Source of the DNA: Streptomyces natalensis ATCC 27448
GTDB taxonomy: Bacteria > Actinomycetota > Actinomycetes > Streptomycetales > Streptomycetaceae
DNA: 64,000 nt
Direction of reading: 5' to 3'
NCBI RefSeq assembly: GCF_000935125.1
Contig: NZ_JRKI01000010.1
Location: 124,001 to 188,000, forward strand
Numbering within the stretch: the first letter of the stretch is position 1; every line of letters starts with the position of its first letter. Shown here one piece after another: positions 24,216 through 36,298 of the stretch. The notes beneath the pieces were generated by a model. That model saw only the letters and a list, made by a program, of their open reading frames with translations. It was not told where the DNA came from and ran no database searches. Both the position numbers and the translations under genes were made by a program.

Positions 24216-25244
24216 ATGCGGGTCGGAGTACTCACCGGCGGCGGCGACTGCCCTGGTCTGAACGCGGTGATCCGGGGCGCCGTCCGTAAGGGCACCCAGG
24301 AATACGGATATGACTTCGTCGGCTTCCGGGACGGCTGGCGCGGCCCGTTGGAGGGCAACACCGTGCCGCTGGACATCACGGCGGTCCGCGGGATCCTGCC
24401 GCGCGGCGGCACCATCCTCGGCTCCTCGCGGACCAATCCGTTCACGGAGGAGGACGGCGTCCGCCGGATCAAGGACAATCTCGCCAAGTACGAGGTCGAG
24501 GCGCTGATCGCGATCGGCGGCGAGGACACCCTGGGGGTCGCCACCCGGCTGTCGGGCGAACACGACGTGCCGTGCGTCGGCGTCCCCAAGACCATCGACA
24601 ACGACCTGTCGGCCACCGACTACACCTTCGGGTTCGACACCGCCGTAGGCGTCGCCACCGAGGCCATCGACCGGCTGCACACCACCGCCGAATCCCATAT
24701 GCGGGTCCTGGTCGTCGAGGTGATGGGCCGGCACGCCGGCTGGATCGCCCTGCACTCCGGCCTGGCCGGCGGCGCCAATGTCATCCTCATCCCCGAGCAG
24801 CGCTTCGACATCGGCGAGGTCTGCGGCTGGATCGAATCCCGCTTCAAGGTCCGCTACGCGCCGATCGTGGTCGTCGCCGAGGGCGCGATGCCCAAGGACG
24901 GCCAGATGGTCCTCAAGGACGACTCCACCGACTCCTTCGGCCATGTCCGGCTCTCGGGCGTGGGCGAATGGCTGGCCAAGGAGATCGAGTCCCGCACGGG
25001 CAAGGAGGCCCGGACGACGGTCCTCGGGCACACCCAGCGCGGCGGTACGCCCAGTGCCTTCGACCGCTGGCTGGCCACCCGCTTCGGGCTGCACGCCATC
25101 GACGCGGTCCATGACGGCGACTTCGGGAAGATGGTCGCGCTGCGCGGCACCGACATCGTCCGCGTCCCGATTGCCGAGGCCACCGCCAAGCTGAAGACCG
25201 TCGATCCGGCGCTGTACGCGGAGGCGGGGGTCTTCTTCGGCTGA
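24216..25244 (+). CDS. pfkA: 6-phosphofructokinase (group III, PFKA fold)
   Basis: A 342-aa phosphofructokinase that makes fructose 1,6-bisphosphate. It has the phosphoryl-donor loop VGVLTGGGDCPGLNAVIRG, the active-site block AIGGEDTLGVATRL, the fructose-6-phosphate/catalytic motif VPKTIDNDLSATDYTFGFDT, VEVMGRHAGWIALHSGLAGG and LGHTQRGGTPSAFDR. It belongs to the actinobacterial group in which ATP- and PPi-dependent enzymes are closely related. The Asp in GGGDCPG and the Glu-Asp in GGEDT are the residues to compare; characterised S. coelicolor enzymes use ATP. The ATG at 24216 has AGGTGA upstream. A terminator follows. Confidence 0.93.
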   Translation: MRVGVLTGGGDCPGLNAVIRGAVRKGTQEYGYDFVGFRDGWRGPLEGNTVPLDITAVRGILPRGGTILGSSRTNPFTEEDGVRRIKDNLAKYEVEALIAIGGEDTLGVATRLSGEHDVPCVGVPKTIDNDLSATDYTFGFDTAVGVATEAIDRLHTTAESHMRVLVVEVMGRHAGWIALHSGLAGGANVILIPEQRFDIGEVCGWIESRFKVRYAPIVVVAEGAMPKDGQMVLKDDSTDSFGHVRLSGVGEWLAKEIESRTGKEARTTVLGHTQRGGTPSAFDRWLATRFGLHAIDAVHDGDFGKMVALRGTDIVRVPIAEATAKLKTVDPALYAEAGVFFG

Positions 25245-25247
25245 GGT

Positions 25248-25276
25248 CCGTCGGCCGGGGATTCTCCGGCCGACGG
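25248..25276 (+). terminator. Terminator after pfkA
   Basis: CCGTCGGCCGG (25248-25258) and CCGGCCGACGG (25266-25276) form an 11-bp stem with a 7-nt loop, starting three bases after the stop codon. Confidence 0.75.
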
Positions 25277-25318
25277 GGAGGGGCCGCAGGCCGGTGTTCC
25301 ACCCGGCGCCGCGCGCCC

Positions 25319-25358
25319 ATGGGCCGTATATTCGCCGTACGCGACATATACGGCCCAT
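25319..25358. promoter_or_regulatory. Perfect 13-bp inverted repeat upstream of the dehydrogenase
   Basis: ATGGGCCGTATAT (25319-25331) and ATATACGGCCCAT (25346-25358) are exact complements separated by 14 bp, and a further CGCGTATACG lies at 25361-25370. It ends 39 nt before the GTG start. The A/T-rich inner ends and the promoter-proximal position favour an operator over a terminator; the spacer-plus-stem would place the centres of the half-sites about 27 bp apart. It differs clearly from the Rex consensus. Confidence 0.6.
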
Positions 25359-26379
25359 TGCGCGTATACGGGGCAAACCGTACCGGCGGGAGAGAACGTG
25401 GAGATCGTCGCCTTCGGGGTGCAGGCGGATGAGCGGGCGCCGCTGGAGAAGGCTTTTGAGGGCCGTCACCAGGTGCGCAGCCTGGGCGTCGTCATCAACC
25501 GCGACACCGCCCCGATCGCGCACGGCTACGAAATCGTCAGCTCCAGCGTCAACGGCGACCTCGGCGCCGACGTGCTCCAGACCCTCGCCGCCGGCGGCAC
25601 CAAGATGATCACCCAGCGCTCCACCGGCTTCAACAACATCGACCTGGAGGCCGCGGCCGACCTCGGCATGACCATCGGCCGGGTCGCGGACTACTCCCCG
25701 TACGCGGTCGCGGAGTTCGCCTGGGGCCTCGCGCTGGCCGTCAACCGCCGGATCGTCCTCGCCGCCCACCGCACCCGGAACTTCGACTTCCGGCTGGACG
25801 GGCTGATGGGCCGCGATCTGCGCGGCCGTACCGTGGGCGTGCTCGGCACCGGAAGGATCGGCGAGGCGTTCACCCGGATCGCCCACGGCTTCGGCATGCA
25901 CCTCCTGGGCTGGGACATCGCCGAGAACCCCAACTGCCTCGCGCTGGGCATGACGTACGCGGACAAGGAGCGGCTGTTCGCCGAGGCCGACCTGATCAGC
26001 CTGCACGTCCCGCTGGTGACGGCGACCCGTCACCTCGTCGACCGGGCCGCGCTGGCCGCGATGCGCAACGAGGCGATCCTGATCAACACCAGCCGCGGCG
26101 GCCTGGTCGACACCGCGGCCCTGGTCGGCACCCTCAAGACCGGCAAACTCGCCGGCGTCGGACTGGACGTCTACGAGGAGGAGTCCGGGATCTTCACCTT
26201 CGACAAGTCCCTCGACGTCATGGACGACGACATCCTCGCCCGCCTGATGACCTTCCCGAACGTGCTGGTCACCTCGCACCAGGCGTATTTCACCCGGGAC
26301 GCGGTCGGCCAGATCATCGACGCCACGGTCGGCAACGTCGAGGACTACCTGGCCCACCGCACCAACGAGAACATGCTGG

Positions 26380-30020
<3,641 letters not shown>

Positions 30021-30031
30021 GGCCCGGCCGT

Positions 30032-30079
30032 ATACGCCGATGGGGCGCGGATCCTGTGATCCGCGCCCCATCGGCGTAT
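30032..30079 (+). terminator. Strong terminator after the DAHP synthase gene
   Basis: A perfect 22-bp stem (30032-30053 against 30058-30079) with a CTGT loop, starting 12 nt after the stop codon. It lacks a T-tract. It insulates the iron-regulated gene downstream. Confidence 0.85.
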
Positions 30080-30109
30080 CCGCGCATTGTCGCCGTCCCG
30101 CGGGCCAGG

Positions 30110-30128
30110 TAAGGTAAGGGTTACCTCA
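30110..30128 (+). promoter_or_regulatory. Iron box (DtxR/DmdR-type operator)
   Basis: TAAGGTAAGGGTTACCTCA is a 19-bp imperfect palindrome very close to the iron-regulator consensus TTAGGTTAGGCTAACCTAA, and lies 64 nt upstream of the ferredoxin gene. In Streptomyces such boxes are bound by iron-loaded DmdR1, so the gene should be expressed under iron limitation. The match is seen; binding is inferred. Confidence 0.75.
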
Positions 30129-30191
30129 CTCAAGATCGCGGGCCCGACGGGACCGCCGTGAGCCGGGGCATCCCTACGGAGGTGAAACCGC

Positions 30192-30473
30192 GTGTACGTC
30201 TGCTCATGCTTCGGGATCACCGAGCAGCAGGTCCGCGAACACGCGGGCACGGGCGCCTGCACGCCCCGCCAGATCGCCTCCGCCTGCAAGGCCGGCACCG
30301 ACTGCGGCAACTGTGTACGCCGTATCCAGCAGCTGCTCGGCCGTGGCGCATGCCCGCGCCGTGAGCTCATCGACAGCGGCAGCCCCGAGCCCCTGGGCAC
30401 CACGGCCGCGCCTGCGCCGCCGGTCGCGGAGGTGGCCGCAGTGGTGCCCGTGGCGCTCCAGGAGGCCGCGTAG
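30192..30473 (+). CDS. Bacterioferritin-associated ferredoxin-like [2Fe-2S] protein
   Basis: A 93-aa protein. Residues 1-45 are a BFD-type [2Fe-2S] domain: Cys4 and Cys6 in MYVCSCFGIT and Cys38/Cys41 in GTDCGNCVRRIQQLLG, the family's C-x-C...C-x2-C pattern; two extra cysteines (23, 32) are present. The C-terminal 40 residues are Pro/Ala-rich. Bfd proteins reduce the haem of bacterioferritin to release stored iron. The bacterioferritin gene is the convergent neighbour, and an iron box precedes this gene. Together they imply release of stored iron when iron is scarce. The start is GTG with ACGGAGGTG upstream. Confidence 0.88.
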   Translation: MYVCSCFGITEQQVREHAGTGACTPRQIASACKAGTDCGNCVRRIQQLLGRGACPRRELIDSGSPEPLGTTAAPAPPVAEVAAVVPVALQEAA

Positions 30474-30518
30474 CCCCGCCGGTGAGCCCGGCCCGTACGG
30501 CCGGCCCGGACCGTACGG

Positions 30519-30995
30519 TCAGCTCGGCTGCTCGATCAGCTGGGCGATGTAGAGCGCCTCGCCGAGTTTCTCCACCAGCTCCAGCTGGGTGTCGAGATAG
30601 TCGATGTGGTGCTCCTCGTCCGCGAGGATGTCCTCGAAGATATTCGCCGAGGTGATGTCGCCCTTGGTGCGCATGATCTCGATTCCGCGCTTGAGCCGGT
30701 CGATCGCCTCGACCTCGATCTGCCGGTCCGCCTCGAACATCTCGGTCACGGTCTGGCCCACGCGCACATGGAACAGCCGCTGATAGTTCGGCAGCCCTTC
30801 GAGGAAGAGAATGCGGTCCGTCAGGACCTCCGCATGCTTCATTTCGTCGAAGGACTCGCTGCGCGTGTACTTCGCAAGCTTCGGCCAGCCGAAGTTCTCC
30901 TGCATCTTGGCGTGCAGGAAGTACTGATTGATCGCGGTCAGTTCGGCAGTCAGCTGCTCGTTGAGGAATTCGATGACCTCGGGGTCGCCCTGCAT
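30519..30995 (-). CDS. bfr: Bacterioferritin
   Basis: A 158-aa four-helix ferritin-like protein that forms a 24-subunit iron-storage shell. The ferroxidase ligands are visible: Glu in LNEQLTAELTAINQYFLHAK, EMKHAEVLTDRILFLEG (Glu, the haem-ligand Met and His), EVEAIDRL and DEEHHIDYLDTQLEL. The ATG at 30995 has GGAAGGAG 9 nt upstream; in-frame starts to 31124 lack support. It is convergent with the ferredoxin gene across 45 nt that contain GC-rich hairpins. I see no iron box directly upstream of it. Confidence 0.95.
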   Translation of the reverse strand: MQGDPEVIEFLNEQLTAELTAINQYFLHAKMQENFGWPKLAKYTRSESFDEMKHAEVLTDRILFLEGLPNYQRLFHVRVGQTVTEMFEADRQIEVEAIDRLKRGIEIMRTKGDITSANIFEDILADEEHHIDYLDTQLELVEKLGEALYIAQLIEQPS

Positions 30996-31150
30996 GGCTG
31001 CGGGCTCCTTCCGCGCGGGAACTGGGCAGGTGCCGCGCATCCTCGCACCGCGCGGAGCGCACAGTCCAGTAAGTTCACGCTTAGTACGAGTTGCCCGAAT
31101 CCTTCCCTCCCTGGTCATCGGCACCCCTCACGGTCTGACACCATGGAGGC

Positions 31151-31774
31151 ATGGGTCAGCCGCACAGCCGCGAAGAGGGGCATCCACAGCTGCCTCCGGG
31201 GCAGCGTCTGCAGCGGGGCTGGCCGGTGACGCATTACGGTCCGGTCCCCAAGTTCCGCCCCGAACGCTGGGAGTTCCGCGCCTTCGGCGCCACCAAGGAC
31301 GGCGGAAAGCACTGCTGGACGCATGAGGAATTCACGGCCCTGCCGTATGCCACGGTCGTCGCGGATATGCACTGTGTCACGAAATTCAGCATGCTGGGCG
31401 CCGAATGGGGCGGGGTCCGCACCCAAACGATCCTGGACCTCGCGCCGCCCGCGCCGGACGTCACGCATGTGATGGTGTGGGCCGAGTACGGGTTCAGTTC
31501 GAATCTGCGGCTGGACGATTTCGCCGCCGAGAACTGCATCTTCGCCACCCACCGCTCCGGCGAACTGCTCACCGCCGAACACGGTTTTCCGGTCCGGCTG
31601 ATCGTGCCCCAGCTCTATGCCTGGAAGGGCCCCAAATGGGTCCGTGGCATCGAATACATGACGGCCGACCGCCGCGGATTCTGGGAAGAACGCGGCTATC
31701 ACAATCTCGGCGACCCCTGGCGCGAACAGCGCTACTCGTACCAGGAGGAACCGGGGGAGGGCCCGGAGCTCTGA
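31151..31774 (+). CDS. Sulfite oxidase-like molybdopterin oxidoreductase
   Basis: A 207-aa protein that matches the cytoplasmic sulfite-oxidase-like family (oxidoreductase molybdopterin-binding domain). The molybdenum-ligating cysteine is in VVADMHCVTKFSMLGAEW; the other family blocks are AEYGFSSNLRLDDF, FPVRLIVPQLYAWKGPKWVR and the tail DRRGFWEERGYHNLGDPW. No signal peptide or membrane anchor is present, so it differs from the exported MsrP-type enzymes. The substrate is unknown. The start is ATG; upstream signals are weak. It is convergent with the endonuclease gene (14-nt gap). Confidence 0.85.
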   Translation: MGQPHSREEGHPQLPPGQRLQRGWPVTHYGPVPKFRPERWEFRAFGATKDGGKHCWTHEEFTALPYATVVADMHCVTKFSMLGAEWGGVRTQTILDLAPPAPDVTHVMVWAEYGFSSNLRLDDFAAENCIFATHRSGELLTAEHGFPVRLIVPQLYAWKGPKWVRGIEYMTADRRGFWEERGYHNLGDPWREQRYSYQEEPGEGPEL

Positions 31775-31788
31775 GCCCCGGGCACCCC

Positions 31789-32688
31789 TCACGCGGCGCC
31801 CGGCGCCCGCAGCTCCTTCAGGCGCGCCACATCCGCCGCATGCCCCTCCTTGCCGCCCGGCGTCTCGATGACCAGCGGCACGCCGTCCGTCGCCGGATGG
31901 CGGAACAGCTCGGCGAACGGGTCCGCGCCGATGTGACCGGCGCCGATGTTGGCGTGGCGGTCCTTGTGCGCGCCCACCACGTCCTTGGAGTCGTTGGCGT
32001 GGATCAGCTTCAGCCGCCCCTCGCCGGTGACCTCCACCAGCTCGTCCAGCAGCGCCTTCATCCCGCCCGGCGCCGCCATGTCGTGACCGGCCGCGAAGGC
32101 GTGGCAGGTGTCCAGACAGACCCCGAGCCGGGCGTGGCGGTCAAGGACGTCGAAGTACGGGCCCAGATCCTCGGCCAGCGAGCACAGCGAGGCGCCCTGC
32201 CCGGCCGTGGGCTCCAGCAGCAGCCACGGGTCGTCGTCGTGCGTCAGCTCGTCCAGCAGCGGCCGCATCCGCTCCCGTACCTGCGCCAGCGCCTCGGCGC
32301 GCGGCCGTCCGCCGGTCGCCGAGCCGGTGTGCACCACCACCCCGAGCGCACCGATCTCCCGCCCGCGCCGCAGCGAGTGCCGCAGCGACGCCACCGACTT
32401 CTCGACGGTCGCCTCGTTGTGCGACCCGAAGTTGATCAGATACGGGGCATGGACGTAGACCGGGATGTCCTCCTGCGCACAGGCCGCCCGGAAGACCTCG
32501 TCCTGGGCCGGGGTGCCGGGCGGGGTCGCCCAGCCGCGCGGATTGGCCACGAAGACCTGCACGGTCTCGGCGCCCATCTCACGGGCGTAGGGAAGGCCGG
32601 TCCTCGCCAGGCCGCCGGCCACCGGCACATGGCCGCCGACCGGATTACGTGCGCGGGCGCGCTGCCCGTCGTGCTCGGCTGTACTCAC
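31789..32688 (-). CDS. nfo: Endonuclease IV (AP endonuclease)
   Basis: A 299-aa TIM-barrel AP endonuclease for base-excision repair. The tri-zinc ligands fall in the expected motifs: GGHVPVAGGLAR, YVHAPYLINFGSHNE, GVVVHTGSATG, LLLEPTAGQG, GVCLDTCHAFAAGHD, LKLIHANDSKD, DRHANIGAGHIG and LVIETPGGKEGH. I chose GTG 32688 (STAEHDGQRARARN); upstream GGGAG is close to it. The long Arg-rich extension to 32751 lacks support. It is transcribed toward the molybdopterin oxidoreductase gene. The kinase gene ends 69 nt upstream of it on the same strand, so they could share a transcript. Confidence 0.92.
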   Translation of the reverse strand: MSTAEHDGQRARARNPVGGHVPVAGGLARTGLPYAREMGAETVQVFVANPRGWATPPGTPAQDEVFRAACAQEDIPVYVHAPYLINFGSHNEATVEKSVASLRHSLRRGREIGALGVVVHTGSATGGRPRAEALAQVRERMRPLLDELTHDDDPWLLLEPTAGQGASLCSLAEDLGPYFDVLDRHARLGVCLDTCHAFAAGHDMAAPGGMKALLDELVEVTGEGRLKLIHANDSKDVVGAHKDRHANIGAGHIGADPFAELFRHPATDGVPLVIETPGGKEGHAADVARLKELRAPGAA

Positions 32689-32756
32689 GCTCCCAGGGTG
32701 CCAGGTGCGCCGCGGCGGCCGTCCCCCGGGACGGCCGCCGGACACCTGCACGGCAC

Positions 32757-34700
32757 CTACAGGGCGCCCTTGAGCCTGATGGTGATCGTGCTGCCCTTGG
32801 GAGCCTGCTGATCACCCTCGACGGACTGGCTTTCGACCACGTCCTGCGGGAAGAGCCACGGCTTCTTCACCTCGACCTGGAACCCGGCATCCGTCAGCGC
32901 CTTCTTGGCGTCCGCCGTGTTCTGGCCGGTGACGTCCGGGACGGTGACCATCTGCGGGCCCTTGGAGAGCGTGAGGGTGACCGTGTCGCCCTTGCCGAGC
33001 GGGGTGGCCGCGCCCGGTGACTGCTGGGCGACGGTGCCCTTGTCCTCCTCGGAGAACACCGGCTGGTCGGCGAACTCGACCTTGAAGCCCTCCCCGCGCA
33101 GCGAATCCACCGCATCGGCGCGGTCGTCGCCGACCACATCCGGTACGGAGATCTCCGAACCCCGGCTGACGGTCAGCGCCACCGCCGTGTCCGGATGCCG
33201 CTTGGTGCCCCCGGCCGGGTCCGTACGGATCACCGACCCCTTGGCGACGTCATCGTTGAACTCGCGCCGCACGGTGGACGGTTTCAGCCCCAGATCGCGC
33301 AGCCGGCGCTTGGCGTCGGCCACCGGGGTGCCCGACAGATCCGGAACGGTCACGATGTCCGGGCCGCGCGAGACGGTGATCGTGACCGTGCCCGTACCGC
33401 GGATCCGCTTGCCCGGTCCCGGATCGGTCTTCATCACATGGCCGCGCGCCACATTCGCGCTGAAACCGCGCTCCACCTTCACGCCCAGACCGTCGTCGCG
33501 CAGCGTCTTGACGGCCTTGGCCTGCGGCATGTCCAGGACGGCGGGGACGGTGGTGAACTGGCCGGCGCTGACGTACCACACGCCGGTGCCCACGCCGAGG
33601 ACCAGCAGGACCGCCGCGACGACGGCGAGGAGCTTGTGCCGCTGCACCAGCCCGCCGCGCGGCGCCGCCGCGGCGGGCGCCGGGCGCAGCCGGGTGGTCT
33701 GCTCCGCGGGCGGGACCTCCAGGAGGCTGGTGCGGTTCAGCTCCGCCTCGTCCGGCAGCGGCGCGGCGCCGATCCGCGGCAGGACGTCCGTGCGCTCGGT
33801 GTCGCCGGCGGGCACCGCGTGGGCCTGCGGCGGCACCACGTCCAGCTGCTCGTCGGTCAGCGCGCTGCGGACCGCGCGGGCCTGCGACAGCAGCGCCACC
33901 GCGTCGTACGGGCGCCGCTGCGGGTCGCGGGCGGTGGCGCCCACGACGAGATCGTCCAGCTCCGGCGCCAGCCCCGGTACGAAGGCGGACGGCGGCGGAA
34001 CGTCCTCGTGCAGATGCTGGTAGAGGATCTGCGCCGCGGTGCCGCCGGTGTGCGGTTTGCCGCCGGTGAGCATCTCGTAGAGCACCACACCGCAGGCGTA
34101 GACATCGACCCGGGCGTCGGCGGTGCCGTGCTCCATCTGCTCGGGCGCGAGATAGGAGACGGTGCCCAGAACGGAGCCGGTCGAGGCGGTGGTGTTGGTG
34201 TCCACCGCGCGCACCAGCCCGAAGTCGGCGACCTTGACCCGGCCGTCGTCGCCTATCAGGACGTTCTCCGGCTTCATGTCCCGGTGGACCAGCCCGGCGC
34301 GGTGCGCGGCCCCCAGGGCGGCGAGCATCGGCTCGAGGATGTCCAGGGCGGCCCGCGGCTGGAGGGCGCCCCGCTCGCGCAGCACATCGCGCAGGGTGCA
34401 CCCGGCGACGTACTCCATCGCCAGATAGACGTACGTACCGTCGGTGCCCTGGTCGAAGACGCCCACCACATTGGGGTGCGACAGCCGCGCGACCGACTTC
34501 GCCTCCCGGATGAAGCGGTCCACGAACGCCGCGTCGGTGGCGAGGCTCGGGTGCATCACCTTCAGCGCGAGCACGCGGTCGAGCCGGGTGTCCAAGGCCC
34601 GGTAGACCGTCGCCATGCCGCCTGCGGCGATGCGCGCCTGGATGCGGTAGCGGCCGTCGAGCAGCTGGCCCTCTAGCGGGTCCTGAAGGGTCGTATCCAC
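32757..34700 (-). CDS. Ser/Thr protein kinase with four PASTA domains (PknB type)
   Basis: A 647-aa membrane kinase. The cytoplasmic kinase domain occupies residues 1-270: glycine loop IAAGGMATVYRALD, VAIK-like LALKVMHPSL, VHRDMKPENVLI, KVADFGLVRA and SYLAPEQMEHG. A juxtamembrane Pro-rich linker follows, then one transmembrane helix (LLAVVAAVLLVLGVGTGVWY), then four extracellular PASTA repeats (TVPAVLDMPQAKAVKTL; TVPDLSGTPVADAKRRL; SVPDVVGDDRADAVDSL; TVPDVTGQNTADAKKAL). PASTA domains bind peptidoglycan stems or lipid II, so it should sense wall synthesis. The start is GTG 34700, 7 nt downstream of a TAAACT box, with no Shine-Dalgarno. Confidence 0.95.
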   Translation of the reverse strand: MDTTLQDPLEGQLLDGRYRIQARIAAGGMATVYRALDTRLDRVLALKVMHPSLATDAAFVDRFIREAKSVARLSHPNVVGVFDQGTDGTYVYLAMEYVAGCTLRDVLRERGALQPRAALDILEPMLAALGAAHRAGLVHRDMKPENVLIGDDGRVKVADFGLVRAVDTNTTASTGSVLGTVSYLAPEQMEHGTADARVDVYACGVVLYEMLTGGKPHTGGTAAQILYQHLHEDVPPPSAFVPGLAPELDDLVVGATARDPQRRPYDAVALLSQARAVRSALTDEQLDVVPPQAHAVPAGDTERTDVLPRIGAAPLPDEAELNRTSLLEVPPAEQTTRLRPAPAAAAPRGGLVQRHKLLAVVAAVLLVLGVGTGVWYVSAGQFTTVPAVLDMPQAKAVKTLRDDGLGVKVERGFSANVARGHVMKTDPGPGKRIRGTGTVTITVSRGPDIVTVPDLSGTPVADAKRRLRDLGLKPSTVRREFNDDVAKGSVIRTDPAGGTKRHPDTAVALTVSRGSEISVPDVVGDDRADAVDSLRGEGFKVEFADQPVFSEEDKGTVAQQSPGAATPLGKGDTVTLTLSKGPQMVTVPDVTGQNTADAKKALTDAGFQVEVKKPWLFPQDVVESQSVEGDQQAPKGSTITIRLKGAL

Positions 34701-34709
34701 CCGCCCGAG

Positions 34710-36005
<1,296 letters not shown>

Positions 36006-36230
36006 TCAGCCTCCCTGGACCGCGGTGAGCACCTCGACGCGGTCGCCGTCGCCGAGCGGGGTGGCGGACCACCGGGTGCGCGGCACCACGGTCTCGTTGA
36101 CCGCGGCGGCCACGCCGGAGGGCGCCCGGGTGAGGGTGGCGACGAGACGGTCCAGGGTCAGGTCGCCGGGGATCTGCCGGGCCTCGCCGTTGACGGACAC
36201 CGAGACGGTCGGGCCACTGGGGGCGCTCAT
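36006..36230 (-). CDS. thiS: Thiamine sulfur carrier protein
   Basis: A 74-aa ubiquitin-fold sulfur carrier. It ends in the required Gly-Gly (VLTAVQGG), whose thiocarboxylate donates sulfur to ThiG. The fold is readable in SVSVNGEARQIPGDLTLDRLV and VAAAVNETVVPRTRW. The start at ATG 36230 overlaps the stop of a 23-codon micro-ORF (ATGA), and the only upstream SD-like sequence (GCGAGG) is inside that micro-ORF. A longer frame to 36275 merely reads the micro-ORF DNA in another frame. Confidence 0.93.
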   Translation of the reverse strand: MSAPSGPTVSVSVNGEARQIPGDLTLDRLVATLTRAPSGVAAAVNETVVPRTRWSATPLGDGDRVEVLTAVQGG

Positions 36231-36298
36231 GCCGAAACCTCGCTTCGCTCGGCCCCGCATTCGCGAGGCGCGCACCTCCTGATGGCTCGCTCGCTCAT
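36227..36298 (-). CDS. Translationally coupled micro-ORF between thiO and thiS
   Basis: A 23-codon ORF reads MSERAIRRCAPRECGAERSEVSA. Its ATG overlaps the thiO stop codon (ATGA) and its stop overlaps the thiS start (ATGA), so it exactly bridges the two genes. It uses codons that are rare in streptomycetes (tandem AGG AGG, repeated CGA, GTT). Related ORFs occur at 37776-37933 and 54196-54320. It may be a coupling or pausing device or an untranslated repeat; expression is untested. Confidence 0.5.
   Translation of the reverse strand: MSERAIRRCAPRECGAERSEVSA

Noticed and set aside
25319-25358. Rex redox operator before the D-lactate dehydrogenase-like gene
   Set aside because: The half-sites (CCGTATAT/ATATACGG with 14-bp spacing) do not match the TTGTGAAnnnnnnTTCACAA type of Rex site.
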